DNA from: Acidobacteriota bacterium
GTDB taxonomy: Bacteria; Acidobacteriota; Blastocatellia; Pyrinomonadales; Pyrinomonadaceae
Assembly (NCBI GenBank): GCA_003222835.1
Contig: QHXE01000462.1
Span: forward strand, 1-5,476
Direction of reading: 5' to 3'
Length of the DNA: 5,476 nucleotides
Under the pieces are notes generated by a model, which made no database searches, was not told the DNA's origin, and saw only the letters and a list, made by a program, of their open reading frames with translations. The stretch's first letter is position 1; each line of letters starts with the position of its first letter. Shown piece by piece: positions 1-5,476 of the stretch. The translations under genes and the position numbers were made by a program.

Positions 1-243
1 GAAAAGGTAGCGGTAATTCTTCATGAATTGCGCTTTGTTTTTGAGGCTACCCATTCGATACCCTAGGCTGATCGGAAACGCCGAGAGCGCGGCCGCCGTT
101 TCTTTGTCACCTTTGACGACTGCGGCTTTGAACTTTTCCCAGAAAGCGTTCATGGAGTCGTCAGCGCCGTAAGGTCTCTCTGCGCCTCCGGCGACTGATG
201 CAATCAACGCGAAAAGCAAAACCGCAATGGAGAGCTTCTTCAT
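1..243 (-). CDS. Hypothetical exported protein, 5' part only (C-terminus beyond the window edge)
   Basis: The minus strand reads open from an ATG at 243-241 to the window edge, giving 81 residues with no stop. The start MKKLSIAVLLFALIASVAGG is a textbook signal peptide: two lysines, a hydrophobic core of about 14 residues, then small residues. Signal peptidase I cleavage is likely near residues 18-21 (SVA or GGA), so the protein should be exported. The mature part begins with a short polar linker (about residues 22-31), followed by a likely helix with W35, F38 and K39 (FWEKFKAAVVKGDKETAAAL), then FPISLGYRMG and KNKAQFMKNYRYLF. This pattern (tryptophan-led helix, 'GDK', 'FP', then an F..Y..LF segment) resembles small secreted proteins that may be NTF2/SnoaL-like, but that is only an impression. 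No catalytic motif is visible and I do not recognise a function. The gene diverges from the hydrolase operon, so a shared role is not implied. The start is supported by a well-spaced Shine-Dalgarno. Confidence 0.8.
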   Translation of the reverse strand, partial: MKKLSIAVLLFALIASVAGGAERPYGADDSMNAFWEKFKAAVVKGDKETAAALSAFPISLGYRMGSLKNKAQFMKNYRYLF

Positions 244-250
244 TTTCAGG

Positions 251-255
251 TCCTC
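251..255 (-). promoter_or_regulatory. Ribosome binding site of the minus-strand exported-protein gene
   Basis: On the minus strand the bases before the ATG read GAGGACCTGAAAATG. GAGGA is a good Shine-Dalgarno match and sits 7 bases before the start codon, which fixes the start at 243. It is the best ribosome binding site in the window. Confidence 0.7.
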
Positions 256-274
256 GATGATTAGGGCCAGGAGT

Positions 275-367
275 TTAACCGCAAAGGGCGCGGATTTCCA
301 CGCAGAGGGCACAGAGAAAAATCTTCTGCCTTCCTGTGGCGAAAACCTCTGCACCCTCAGTGGTTAA
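275..367. repeat. Imperfect inverted repeat with CGCAGAGGG-type units (probable dispersed intergenic repeat)
   Basis: The ends are TTAACC (275-280) and GGTTAA (362-367). Just inside, AGGG (285-288) can pair with CCCT (354-357) and GC (290-291) with GC (351-352), with mismatches between. A second alignment pairs GCAGAGG (302-308) exactly with CCTCTGC (346-352), and CACAG (310-314) with CTGTG (334-338). The left arm is built of short near-repeats about 10 bases apart: CGCAAAGGG, CGCGGATTTC, CGCAGAGGG, CACAGAGA. Sequences of this style, with a TTAACC-type end and 'cacagagg'-type units, are in my recollection common as dispersed intergenic palindromes in Acidobacteriota and related soil bacteria; this is memory, not a search. 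It lies 32 bases upstream of the minus-strand start codon, within its likely 5' leader. It has no T tract, so a terminator role is not supported. Confidence 0.6.
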
Positions 368-887
368 GAATCAGCGCCCCAGCTATGGCGCGACTTCAAT
401 ATTCCGACTTAAAGAGATCATCGTTGCTCAAGGTCGCGCGCGCGCCTATTCGTATGCCTACCCGTGTGATGGCTCCGTAGCTTGGTTTGCCGGCCATCAC
501 CACGGACACTTGGCTTGTCTGCCGGTCCGCGCGACCAAGCGCCGGAGTAGCTCCAACTTGCTCTCGATGATCAGGATTTACTTGGACTGTTCTTGAGTTT
601 AGTTGTAATCTCTTTGGCGAGCGGTGACGATCGATCCAAGTACCGGTGTTCGAGGTTCTTTGAGCCGGGGCGTCAGGATATGGATCAACCATGTAATCCT
701 GTTTTCAGGAGCGCCAACCTCATTATCGCACCGCTCCTTTCTTCTCCGCGCGGCATAACGCGCAGAGTGACTGAGAAGCTGGGGCTGATTGATCGTTCTG
801 GTCAACAACGCCGACTCCCCGATCCACCGAATAGATGACCGTGGGCTGTTTTAAGGCTGTCGTTGGTAAAGTTTTCATCTTTCTCAA
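368..887. other. Intergenic region without a convincing gene; contains potential secondary structure
   Basis: About 520 bases lie between the inverted repeat and the GH3 start. Open frames of 60-98 codons exist on both strands (for example minus 396-692 and plus 336-596), but they overlap each other, lack Shine-Dalgarno sequences, and have arginine- and serine-rich compositions with no recognisable domain. I read them as chance. An alternating CG run lies at 435-445. A long nested hairpin is at 473-547, a possible branched structure at 652-721, and a small stem GCGCG/CGCGC at 748-752/759-763. The motif CCAAG-N2-CCGG occurs at 535-545 and 636-646 (CCAAGCGCCGG, CCAAGTACCGG), and a relative, CCAAGCTACGG, lies on the minus strand at 475-485. 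The operon promoter should lie here, but I cannot point to convincing -35/-10 boxes. Confidence 0.5.
473..547. other. Long nested hairpin, candidate structured RNA or palindromic element
   Basis: Bases 473-486 (CTCCGTAGCTTGGT) pair with 534-547 (ACCAAGCGCCGGAG) in 12 of 14 positions, interrupted only by a 2x2 internal loop. Inside, CCGGC (490-494) pairs with GCCGG (521-525), and GACA (505-508) pairs with TGTC (516-519) around a 7-base loop. A competing partner exists: GGTCGCGCG (432-440) is the exact reverse complement of CGCGCGACC (528-536), which overlaps the 3' arm by three bases, so the two folds exclude each other in part. A short alternative, GGAG (544-547) with CTCC (551-554), would also open the long stem. 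The strand is undetermined because either strand can fold. No T tract follows, so it is not an ordinary terminator. It matches no RNA family that I recognise. Confidence 0.4.
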
Positions 888-3437
888 ATGCGAAAGATTT
901 TATCCACCATTTTGATCGTTCCGCTGATTGGCATGCAGGCGCTCATTAACATTAAGGCGCAGTCGATCGCTCCCGTGGCCCGAGATACCGAAGATAAAGT
1001 CGAGTCGATCCTCAAGCAGATGACGCTCGAGGAAAAAATTGATCTGCTCGGAGGGATTGAACGCTTTTTTATTCGCGGCGTGCCGCGGCTTGGCGTCCCG
1101 CGTTTGAAGATGGCCGATGGTCCAATCGGCGTGCGGAATTATGGACCAGCCACAACAATGGCGGGCGGCATCGCTTTGGCTGCTACCTGGAATCCGGCGC
1201 TGGCCGAGCGCGTGGGATCTGAAATCGGCAGAGATTCACGGGCCAAGGGCGTGCATTTTCTGCTAGGGCCGGGCGTGAACATCTATCGCGCGCCCATGAA
1301 TGGGCGAAACTTTGAATACTTTGGCGAAGACCCGTTTCTCGCCTCGCGCCTTGCGGTCGGCTACATCAAAGGCGTGCAAAGCGAGGGAGTCAGCGCGACG
1401 ATCAAACACTTCATGGGAAATAACTCCGAGGTCGATCGACACAACTCGGATTCAGTCATCGACGAGCGAACGATGCGCGAGATCTATCTGCCCGTGTTCG
1501 AGGCGGCAGTCAAAGAAGCGCGCGTGGGCGCGATCATGGATTCATACAACCTGACGAACGGCGTACACATGACGCAGAACGGTTACCTGAATACGGACCT
1601 GCTGAAAAAAGAGTGGGGCTTTGCTGGGCTAATCATGTCTGACTGGGACGCAACGTACGACGGCGTCGCCGCGGCGAACGGCGGGCTGGATCTGGAGATG
1701 CCTTTAGCGCGGTTCATGAACCGAGAAGCGCTTCTGCCCGCGATCAAAGACGGGAGAGTTTCTGTAGCGATTATTGATGACAAGGTGCGCCGCATCCTGC
1801 AAACCGCGATTCGATTCGGCTGGTTCGATCGAGAGCAAACCGATCTATCCATTCCGCGCTTCAATCAGCAAGGCCGGCGGGTTGCGCTGGAGGCAGCGCG
1901 CGAAAGCATGGTCCTGTTGAGGAACGAAGGCAACTTGCTGCCGCTCAGCAAAGGAAAGATCAAGTCAATCGCCGTCATCGGTCCTGATGCATATCCCGCC
2001 GTGCCCGTGGGAGGAGGAAGCGCGCGAGTACAGCCGTTCACAGCAGTGAGCTTTTTGGAAGGCATCAGCAACTATCTTGGCACGGCCTCGCAGACTTATT
2101 ACCAACGCGGCCTGCCGACGCTCGCTGAGATGGCCCAGGCGACGAACTTTTCGACGGCGGCGGCGAATGGGCAATCGGGAATGATCGCGGAATACTTCAC
2201 TAATGCTGACCTGCAAGGAAGCGCCGCAGCCACGCGCACGGAACCGCGCGTAGATCTCGCAGGTCCAGGTGGAAGCGGCGCCTCGATTCCCGATCAATGG
2301 TCTTCGATTCGCTGGACGGGCTACTACGTTCCGGAGACCGCCGGCGCCTACGACATTTTTGTGCACGCGCCCGGCGAAGACATTCGCTATCGTCTCTTCG
2401 TCGATGACAAACTCGCGCTCAACAGTTGGGAACATTCGATCGCGGTCGTAAATTACGCGACGGCTTCACTCGCCGCCGGCCCGCATAAGATTGTCCTGGA
2501 ACACTTCCGGCGACGAGGCCGCGGAGCGCCGCGCCTCCGCCTGGGAATTGTCCCTCGTAACACAGTTGTCGACGCTGACGCTAAACGGCTGGCAGCAAAG
2601 GCAGACGCGGTTGTGCTCGCATTGGGGTTTGATCCGGAGACTGAGACGGAAGGCAGCGATCGCACTTTTCGACTGCCGCCCGGACAGGAGCAACTGATCC
2701 AGGAAATCGCGGCCGCAAACAAGAACACCGTGGTCGTAATCACATCCGGTGGCGCGGTGGACATGAGCTCCTGGCTCGATCGCGTGCCCGCGGTCTTGCA
2801 AGCCTGGTATCCGGGCCAGGAGGGCGGCACAGCTCTAGCGGAAATCCTTTTCGGCGACGTGAATCCTTCAGCCCGTTTGCCGGTGACATTTGAACGCCGC
2901 TGGGAAGACAATCCCGCGCACGACAGCTATTATCCCGACGCGCTCACGAACCGCGTCGCGTACAAAGAAGGAGTCTTCGTGGGTTATCGCGGCTACGAGC
3001 ATATCGGCACAAAGCCGCTCTTTCCGTTCGGTTACGGGCTGTCCTACACGACGTTCAGATACAACAATTTGAATGTCACTCAAGCAATCACAAAAAGTAG
3101 CGGCCTCAGTTCCTGGGCCTGCCTGGTTTCATTTGATGTTACCAACACCGGCAGACGGGAAGGCGCGGAAGTCGCGCAGGTGTACGTTACCGACACGCAC
3201 TCGAAAACGCCGCGGCCTGCCAAGGAATTGAAAGGCTTTGTGAAAGTCAGCCTGCGCGCTGGCGAAACCAAGAGAGTAACAGTCACGCTGGATCGCCGCG
3301 CCTTTTCTTATTACGACATCGATATAAAGCAATGGCGCGCCGATCCCGGCGACTTCGACATCCTTGTCGGCAGCTCAGTGGAACAGATCTTACTCAAAGG
3401 CAAAGTAGCGAGCCAGCCCGAAATCAAACAGCGCTAA
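888..3437 (+). CDS. Exported glycoside hydrolase family 3 enzyme with PA14 insert, probable beta-glucosidase
   Basis: This complete 849-residue protein should remove terminal, probably beta-glucosyl, residues from oligosaccharides with retention of configuration. Residues 1-25 form a signal peptide (MRKILSTILIVPLIGMQALI, then ...KAQS), so it acts in the periplasm or outside the cell. The GH3 N-terminal barrel spans about 35-315: KMADGPIGVR with substrate-binding D77, GRNFEYFGEDP (139-149), KHF (173-175), and GLIMSDWDA with nucleophile D252 (codon 1641-1643). The alpha/beta sandwich begins near 330 (ESMVLLRNEGNLLPL) and is split by a PA14 domain at about 428-556 (MIAEYF, WTGYYVPETAGAYDIFVHA, GPHKIVLEHF). 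It resumes with ETEGSDR, where E588 (2649-2651) is the likely acid/base, and ends with GYRGYEH and FPFGYGLSYT. A fibronectin-III-like domain occupies about 745-840 (DVTNTGRREGAEVAQVYV). Length and domain order are normal for PA14-containing GH3 beta-glucosidases; beta-xylosidase or mixed activity cannot be excluded. The ATG at 888 is chosen because it gives a full signal peptide and an in-frame TAA lies at 867-869. No clear Shine-Dalgarno precedes it. Confidence 0.95.
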   Translation: MRKILSTILIVPLIGMQALINIKAQSIAPVARDTEDKVESILKQMTLEEKIDLLGGIERFFIRGVPRLGVPRLKMADGPIGVRNYGPATTMAGGIALAATWNPALAERVGSEIGRDSRAKGVHFLLGPGVNIYRAPMNGRNFEYFGEDPFLASRLAVGYIKGVQSEGVSATIKHFMGNNSEVDRHNSDSVIDERTMREIYLPVFEAAVKEARVGAIMDSYNLTNGVHMTQNGYLNTDLLKKEWGFAGLIMSDWDATYDGVAAANGGLDLEMPLARFMNREALLPAIKDGRVSVAIIDDKVRRILQTAIRFGWFDREQTDLSIPRFNQQGRRVALEAARESMVLLRNEGNLLPLSKGKIKSIAVIGPDAYPAVPVGGGSARVQPFTAVSFLEGISNYLGTASQTYYQRGLPTLAEMAQATNFSTAAANGQSGMIAEYFTNADLQGSAAATRTEPRVDLAGPGGSGASIPDQWSSIRWTGYYVPETAGAYDIFVHAPGEDIRYRLFVDDKLALNSWEHSIAVVNYATASLAAGPHKIVLEHFRRRGRGAPRLRLGIVPRNTVVDADAKRLAAKADAVVLALGFDPETETEGSDRTFRLPPGQEQLIQEIAAANKNTVVVITSGGAVDMSSWLDRVPAVLQAWYPGQEGGTALAEILFGDVNPSARLPVTFERRWEDNPAHDSYYPDALTNRVAYKEGVFVGYRGYEHIGTKPLFPFGYGLSYTTFRYNNLNVTQAITKSSGLSSWACLVSFDVTNTGRREGAEVAQVYVTDTHSKTPRPAKELKGFVKVSLRAGETKRVTVTLDRRAFSYYDIDIKQWRADPGDFDILVGSSVEQILLKGKVASQPEIKQR

Positions 3438-3451
3438 ACCGCTGGTTAACT

Positions 3452-3456
3452 AAGGA
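3452..3456 (+). promoter_or_regulatory. Ribosome binding site deciding the GTG start of the GH2 gene
   Basis: AAGGA lies between the GH3 stop (3435-3437) and GTG at 3461, with only 4 bases of spacing. It supports a GTG start there. The spacing is short, so an in-frame TTG at 3470 remains a weaker alternative that would shorten the signal sequence by three residues. The 23-base gap between the genes has no terminator-like hairpin, which fits co-transcription. Confidence 0.5.
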
Positions 3457-3460
3457 CTGG

Positions 3461-5476
3461 GTGAATCTCTTGTTAACGCTGAAGCGGTTGGTAATTCTTA
3501 TCGGCTTGGTTCTGGCGCTCTCCTGCATTTCTCCATCGGCTTTCACCGGCGCGACCAGACCAATCGATGCTTCGCTGAGCGCGCGAACAAAATACAACTT
3601 CAATTCCGATTGGAAACTCTTGGTCGGTGATCCAAAGGGAACCGAGGCGCCGGCCTTCGACGATTCTGGTTGGAAGAGTGTCACCTTGCCGCACGCCTGG
3701 AACGAAGATTCGGCTTTCAAAGTCAGCATCCACGATCTGCCTACCGGAGTCGCGTGGTACCGGAAGAGGTTTCGGCTGCCAGCAGGCAGTACCAACCAGA
3801 AAGTCTTTCTTGAGTTTGAAGGAATCCGGCAAGCCGGCGAGTTCTTTCTAAATGGAAAATTCATTGGGCGTCATGAAAACGGGGTCATGGCGTTCGGATT
3901 CGATATCACGAATCAGCTAAATCCTGCACCGCAAGAGAACGTGCTCGCGGCGCGCATCGACAATTCATGGACCTATCACGAACAGGCGACGAATTCTCCG
4001 TTTCAGTGGAACGATCGGAATTTTTACGCTAACTACGGCGGCATCAACAAGAACGTCTACCTGCACGTGACTGACAAGTTGTACCAAACGTTGCCGCTCT
4101 ATTCGAGCCTTGGCACCACCGGCGTGTACATTCATGCAAGCGACTTTGATATCGCCGGCCGGCGCGCAACGATCACTGCCGAAACGCAGGTGAAGAACGA
4201 GCGCGCCAACTCGGAAACTTGCGACTTCGAGGTAGCGATCGCCGATCCTGATGGAAGGACAATCAAGACGATCGAGGGCGGTTCGCAAACTATCGCTGCC
4301 GGCGAAACGAAGACTCTGGTCGCGAGCGCGCGAGTAGACCATCTCAATTTCTGGAGCTGGGGCTATGGCTATCTTTACGACGTTTACACGATTCTTAAGG
4401 TCAATGGCCGGGTTGTCGATGTGGTAAGAACGCGTGCTGGTTTTCGCAAGACTGAGTTCGCTCACGGCATCGTCAAACTCAACGACAATCCGATTCAACT
4501 CAAAGGCTATGCGCAACGCACAACCAATGAATGGCCTTCGATAGGTCTGTCGGTGCCGCCGTGGTTGAGTGATTTCAGCAACCGGATGATCGTCGAAGGG
4601 AACGGCAACTTAATCCGCTGGATGCACGTGACACCCTGGAAGCAGGATGTGGAATCGTGCGATCGTGTCGGCTTGATGGAAGCAATGCCTGCTGGCGATT
4701 CTGAGCAGGACGTTACGGGCCGGCGCTGGGAGCAACGCGTTGAGCTGATGCGCGACGCCATCATCTATAACCGAAACAATCCCAGCGTAATTTTCTACGA
4801 GTGCGGCAACAAAGCGATCAGCGAGGCGCACATGCAGCAAATGAAAGCTTTGCGAGATACGTTCGATCCGCACGGCGGCCGGGCAATCGGCGCTCGCGAA
4901 ATGCTCGACAGCAAAGTCGCGGAATATGGCGGCGAGATGCTCTACATCGACAAGAGTGCCGCGAAACCGATGTGGGCGATGGAGTATTCGCGCGATGAAG
5001 GGCTGCGAAAATATTGGGACGAGTTCTCGCCTCCTTATCACAAGAATGGGGACGGTCCGCTTTATCAAAATCAGGACGCGAGTGCTTACAATCGCAATCA
5101 GGACTCGCACGCGATCGAAGATGTCATGCGCTGGTACGACTATTGGCGTGAGCGGCCGGGAACCGGCGAGCGAGTGAGCGCGGGTGGTGTGAACATCATC
5201 TTTTCGGATTCGAACACGCACTTTCGCGGCGCTGAGAACTTCCGCCGGAGCGGCGAAGTTGACGCGATGCGTCTGCCAAAGGATGGTTACTTTGCGCATC
5301 AGGTGATGTGGGACGGTTGGGTTGATGTCGAGCATCCGCGCATACACATCATCGGTCATTGGAATTACGAACCCGGAACGAAGAAGGAGGTCTATGTCGT
5401 CTCCAGCGCCGACAAAGTTGAGTTATTCGTCAACGGCAAATCACAAGGCGTCGGCGCGCAGAGCAGCCGTTTTCTT
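3461..5476 (+). CDS. Exported glycoside hydrolase family 2 protein (LacZ superfamily), 3' end missing, acid/base Glu replaced by Lys
   Basis: The frame is open from GTG 3461 to the window edge, giving 672 residues without a stop. Residues 1-30 are a signal sequence (KRLVILIGLVLALSC). C22 could make it a lipoprotein, but the lipobox (ALSC) is poor. The GH2 sugar-binding jelly roll spans about 45-205 (FNSDWKLL, DDSGWKSVTLPHAW, GVAWYRKRF, FEGIRQAGEFFLNGKFIGRHENG, YANYGGINKNVYL). An immunoglobulin-like domain covers about 215-330 and the TIM barrel about 335-615 (QLKGYAQR, NLIRWMHV, CDRVGLMEAMP). NNPSVIFYECGNKAIS (439-454) lines up with the GH2 acid/base motif 'HPSVIIWSLGNE', so K451 (codon 4811-4813) replaces the catalytic Glu. 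PMWAMEYSRDEG (503-514) offers E508 as the nucleophile. The segment GHWNYEPGTKKEVYVVSSADKVELFVNGKS from 632 starts a C-terminal beta domain of the DUF4982 type. In LacZ-type enzymes such proteins cleave terminal beta-galactosides or related sugars; here the substrate is unknown. It lies 23 bases after the GH3 gene, so they are probably one operon. Confidence 0.9.
   Translation, partial: MNLLLTLKRLVILIGLVLALSCISPSAFTGATRPIDASLSARTKYNFNSDWKLLVGDPKGTEAPAFDDSGWKSVTLPHAWNEDSAFKVSIHDLPTGVAWYRKRFRLPAGSTNQKVFLEFEGIRQAGEFFLNGKFIGRHENGVMAFGFDITNQLNPAPQENVLAARIDNSWTYHEQATNSPFQWNDRNFYANYGGINKNVYLHVTDKLYQTLPLYSSLGTTGVYIHASDFDIAGRRATITAETQVKNERANSETCDFEVAIADPDGRTIKTIEGGSQTIAAGETKTLVASARVDHLNFWSWGYGYLYDVYTILKVNGRVVDVVRTRAGFRKTEFAHGIVKLNDNPIQLKGYAQRTTNEWPSIGLSVPPWLSDFSNRMIVEGNGNLIRWMHVTPWKQDVESCDRVGLMEAMPAGDSEQDVTGRRWEQRVELMRDAIIYNRNNPSVIFYECGNKAISEAHMQQMKALRDTFDPHGGRAIGAREMLDSKVAEYGGEMLYIDKSAAKPMWAMEYSRDEGLRKYWDEFSPPYHKNGDGPLYQNQDASAYNRNQDSHAIEDVMRWYDYWRERPGTGERVSAGGVNIIFSDSNTHFRGAENFRRSGEVDAMRLPKDGYFAHQVMWDGWVDVEHPRIHIIGHWNYEPGTKKEVYVVSSADKVELFVNGKSQGVGAQSSRFL

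Noticed and set aside
435..445. Alternating CG tract as a Z-DNA or regulatory site
   Set aside because: Eleven bases of CG alternation are expected now and then in GC-rich DNA. Its only notable property is that it forms part of the inverted repeat with 528-536, reported separately.
396..692. Minus-strand open frame of 98 codons in the intergenic region
   Set aside because: No Shine-Dalgarno, arginine-rich low-complexity composition, overlap with another open frame on the plus strand (336-596) and no recognisable domain. It also runs through the hairpin structures. If it hits databases, these may be copies of a repeat rather than a protein family.
748..763. Stem GCGCG/CGCGC as a terminator
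   Set aside because: The stem is only 5 pairs with no following T run, and no plus-strand gene ends upstream of it.
593..838. Plus-strand (593-838) and minus-strand (599-808) open frames covering the same bases
   Set aside because: The two overlap almost completely, have no ribosome binding sites or domains, and read like chance frames in GC-rich non-coding DNA.
1965..2435. Minus-strand open frame of 156 codons within the GH3 gene
   Set aside because: It is antisense to the linker and PA14 part of the GH3 gene, which is well supported on the plus strand; the product is arginine-rich with no domain.
3438..3460. Terminator or promoter between the GH3 and GH2 genes
   Set aside because: The 23 bases hold only a short GGTTAAC palindrome and the ribosome binding site; there is no GC-rich stem and no T tract.
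3965..4516. Minus-strand open frame of 183 codons
   Set aside because: It is antisense to the GH2 immunoglobulin-like and early barrel region, with no ribosome binding site and no domain; a shadow frame.
4610..5359. Long minus-strand open frame of 249 codons
   Set aside because: It lies entirely antisense to the GH2 gene, whose frame is continuous with clear family motifs here. It is a shadow of GH2 codon usage, and its product has no recognisable domain.

Overview
The window reads as a piece of a free-living, saccharolytic Gram-negative chromosome that is moderately GC-rich. The 5' part of a small secreted protein gene lies on the minus strand at the left edge. A 644-base intergenic region follows, and then two plus-strand genes for exported glycoside hydrolases (GH3, then GH2) that look like one operon. 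The intergenic inverted repeat, built on CGCAGAGGG/CACAGAG-type units, and the style of the proteins suggest Acidobacteriota or a similar soil phylum such as Verrucomicrobiota. This placement is an inference: no phylogenetic marker gene is present.

Layout. (1) 1-243, minus strand: the first 81 residues of a hypothetical exported protein with a clear signal peptide and a good Shine-Dalgarno; the rest lies outside the window. (2) 244-887, no convincing gene: an imperfect inverted repeat at 275-367, a strong nested hairpin at 473-547 with a competing pairing partner at 432-440, and a second potentially branched structure at 652-721. (3) 888-3437, plus strand: a complete 849-residue GH3 enzyme of the beta-glucosidase type with a PA14 domain inserted in its C-terminal half. 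Its nucleophile (D252) and a likely acid/base (E588) are both visible. (4) 3461-5476, plus strand: a GH2 (LacZ-superfamily) protein starting at GTG, 23 bases after the GH3 stop and running off the right edge. It has 672 visible residues.

How they work together. Both hydrolases carry export signals and are probably co-transcribed, so they likely trim the same plant- or microbe-derived oligosaccharide outside the cytoplasm. No transporter, SusC/D pair or regulator is in view, so the substrate cannot be named.

Most notable points. The GH2 protein has lysine (K451) where the GH2 catalytic acid/base glutamate of the Gly-Asn-Glu motif should be, while a nucleophile candidate (E508) is kept. The intergenic region also holds structured DNA/RNA that no gene explains.
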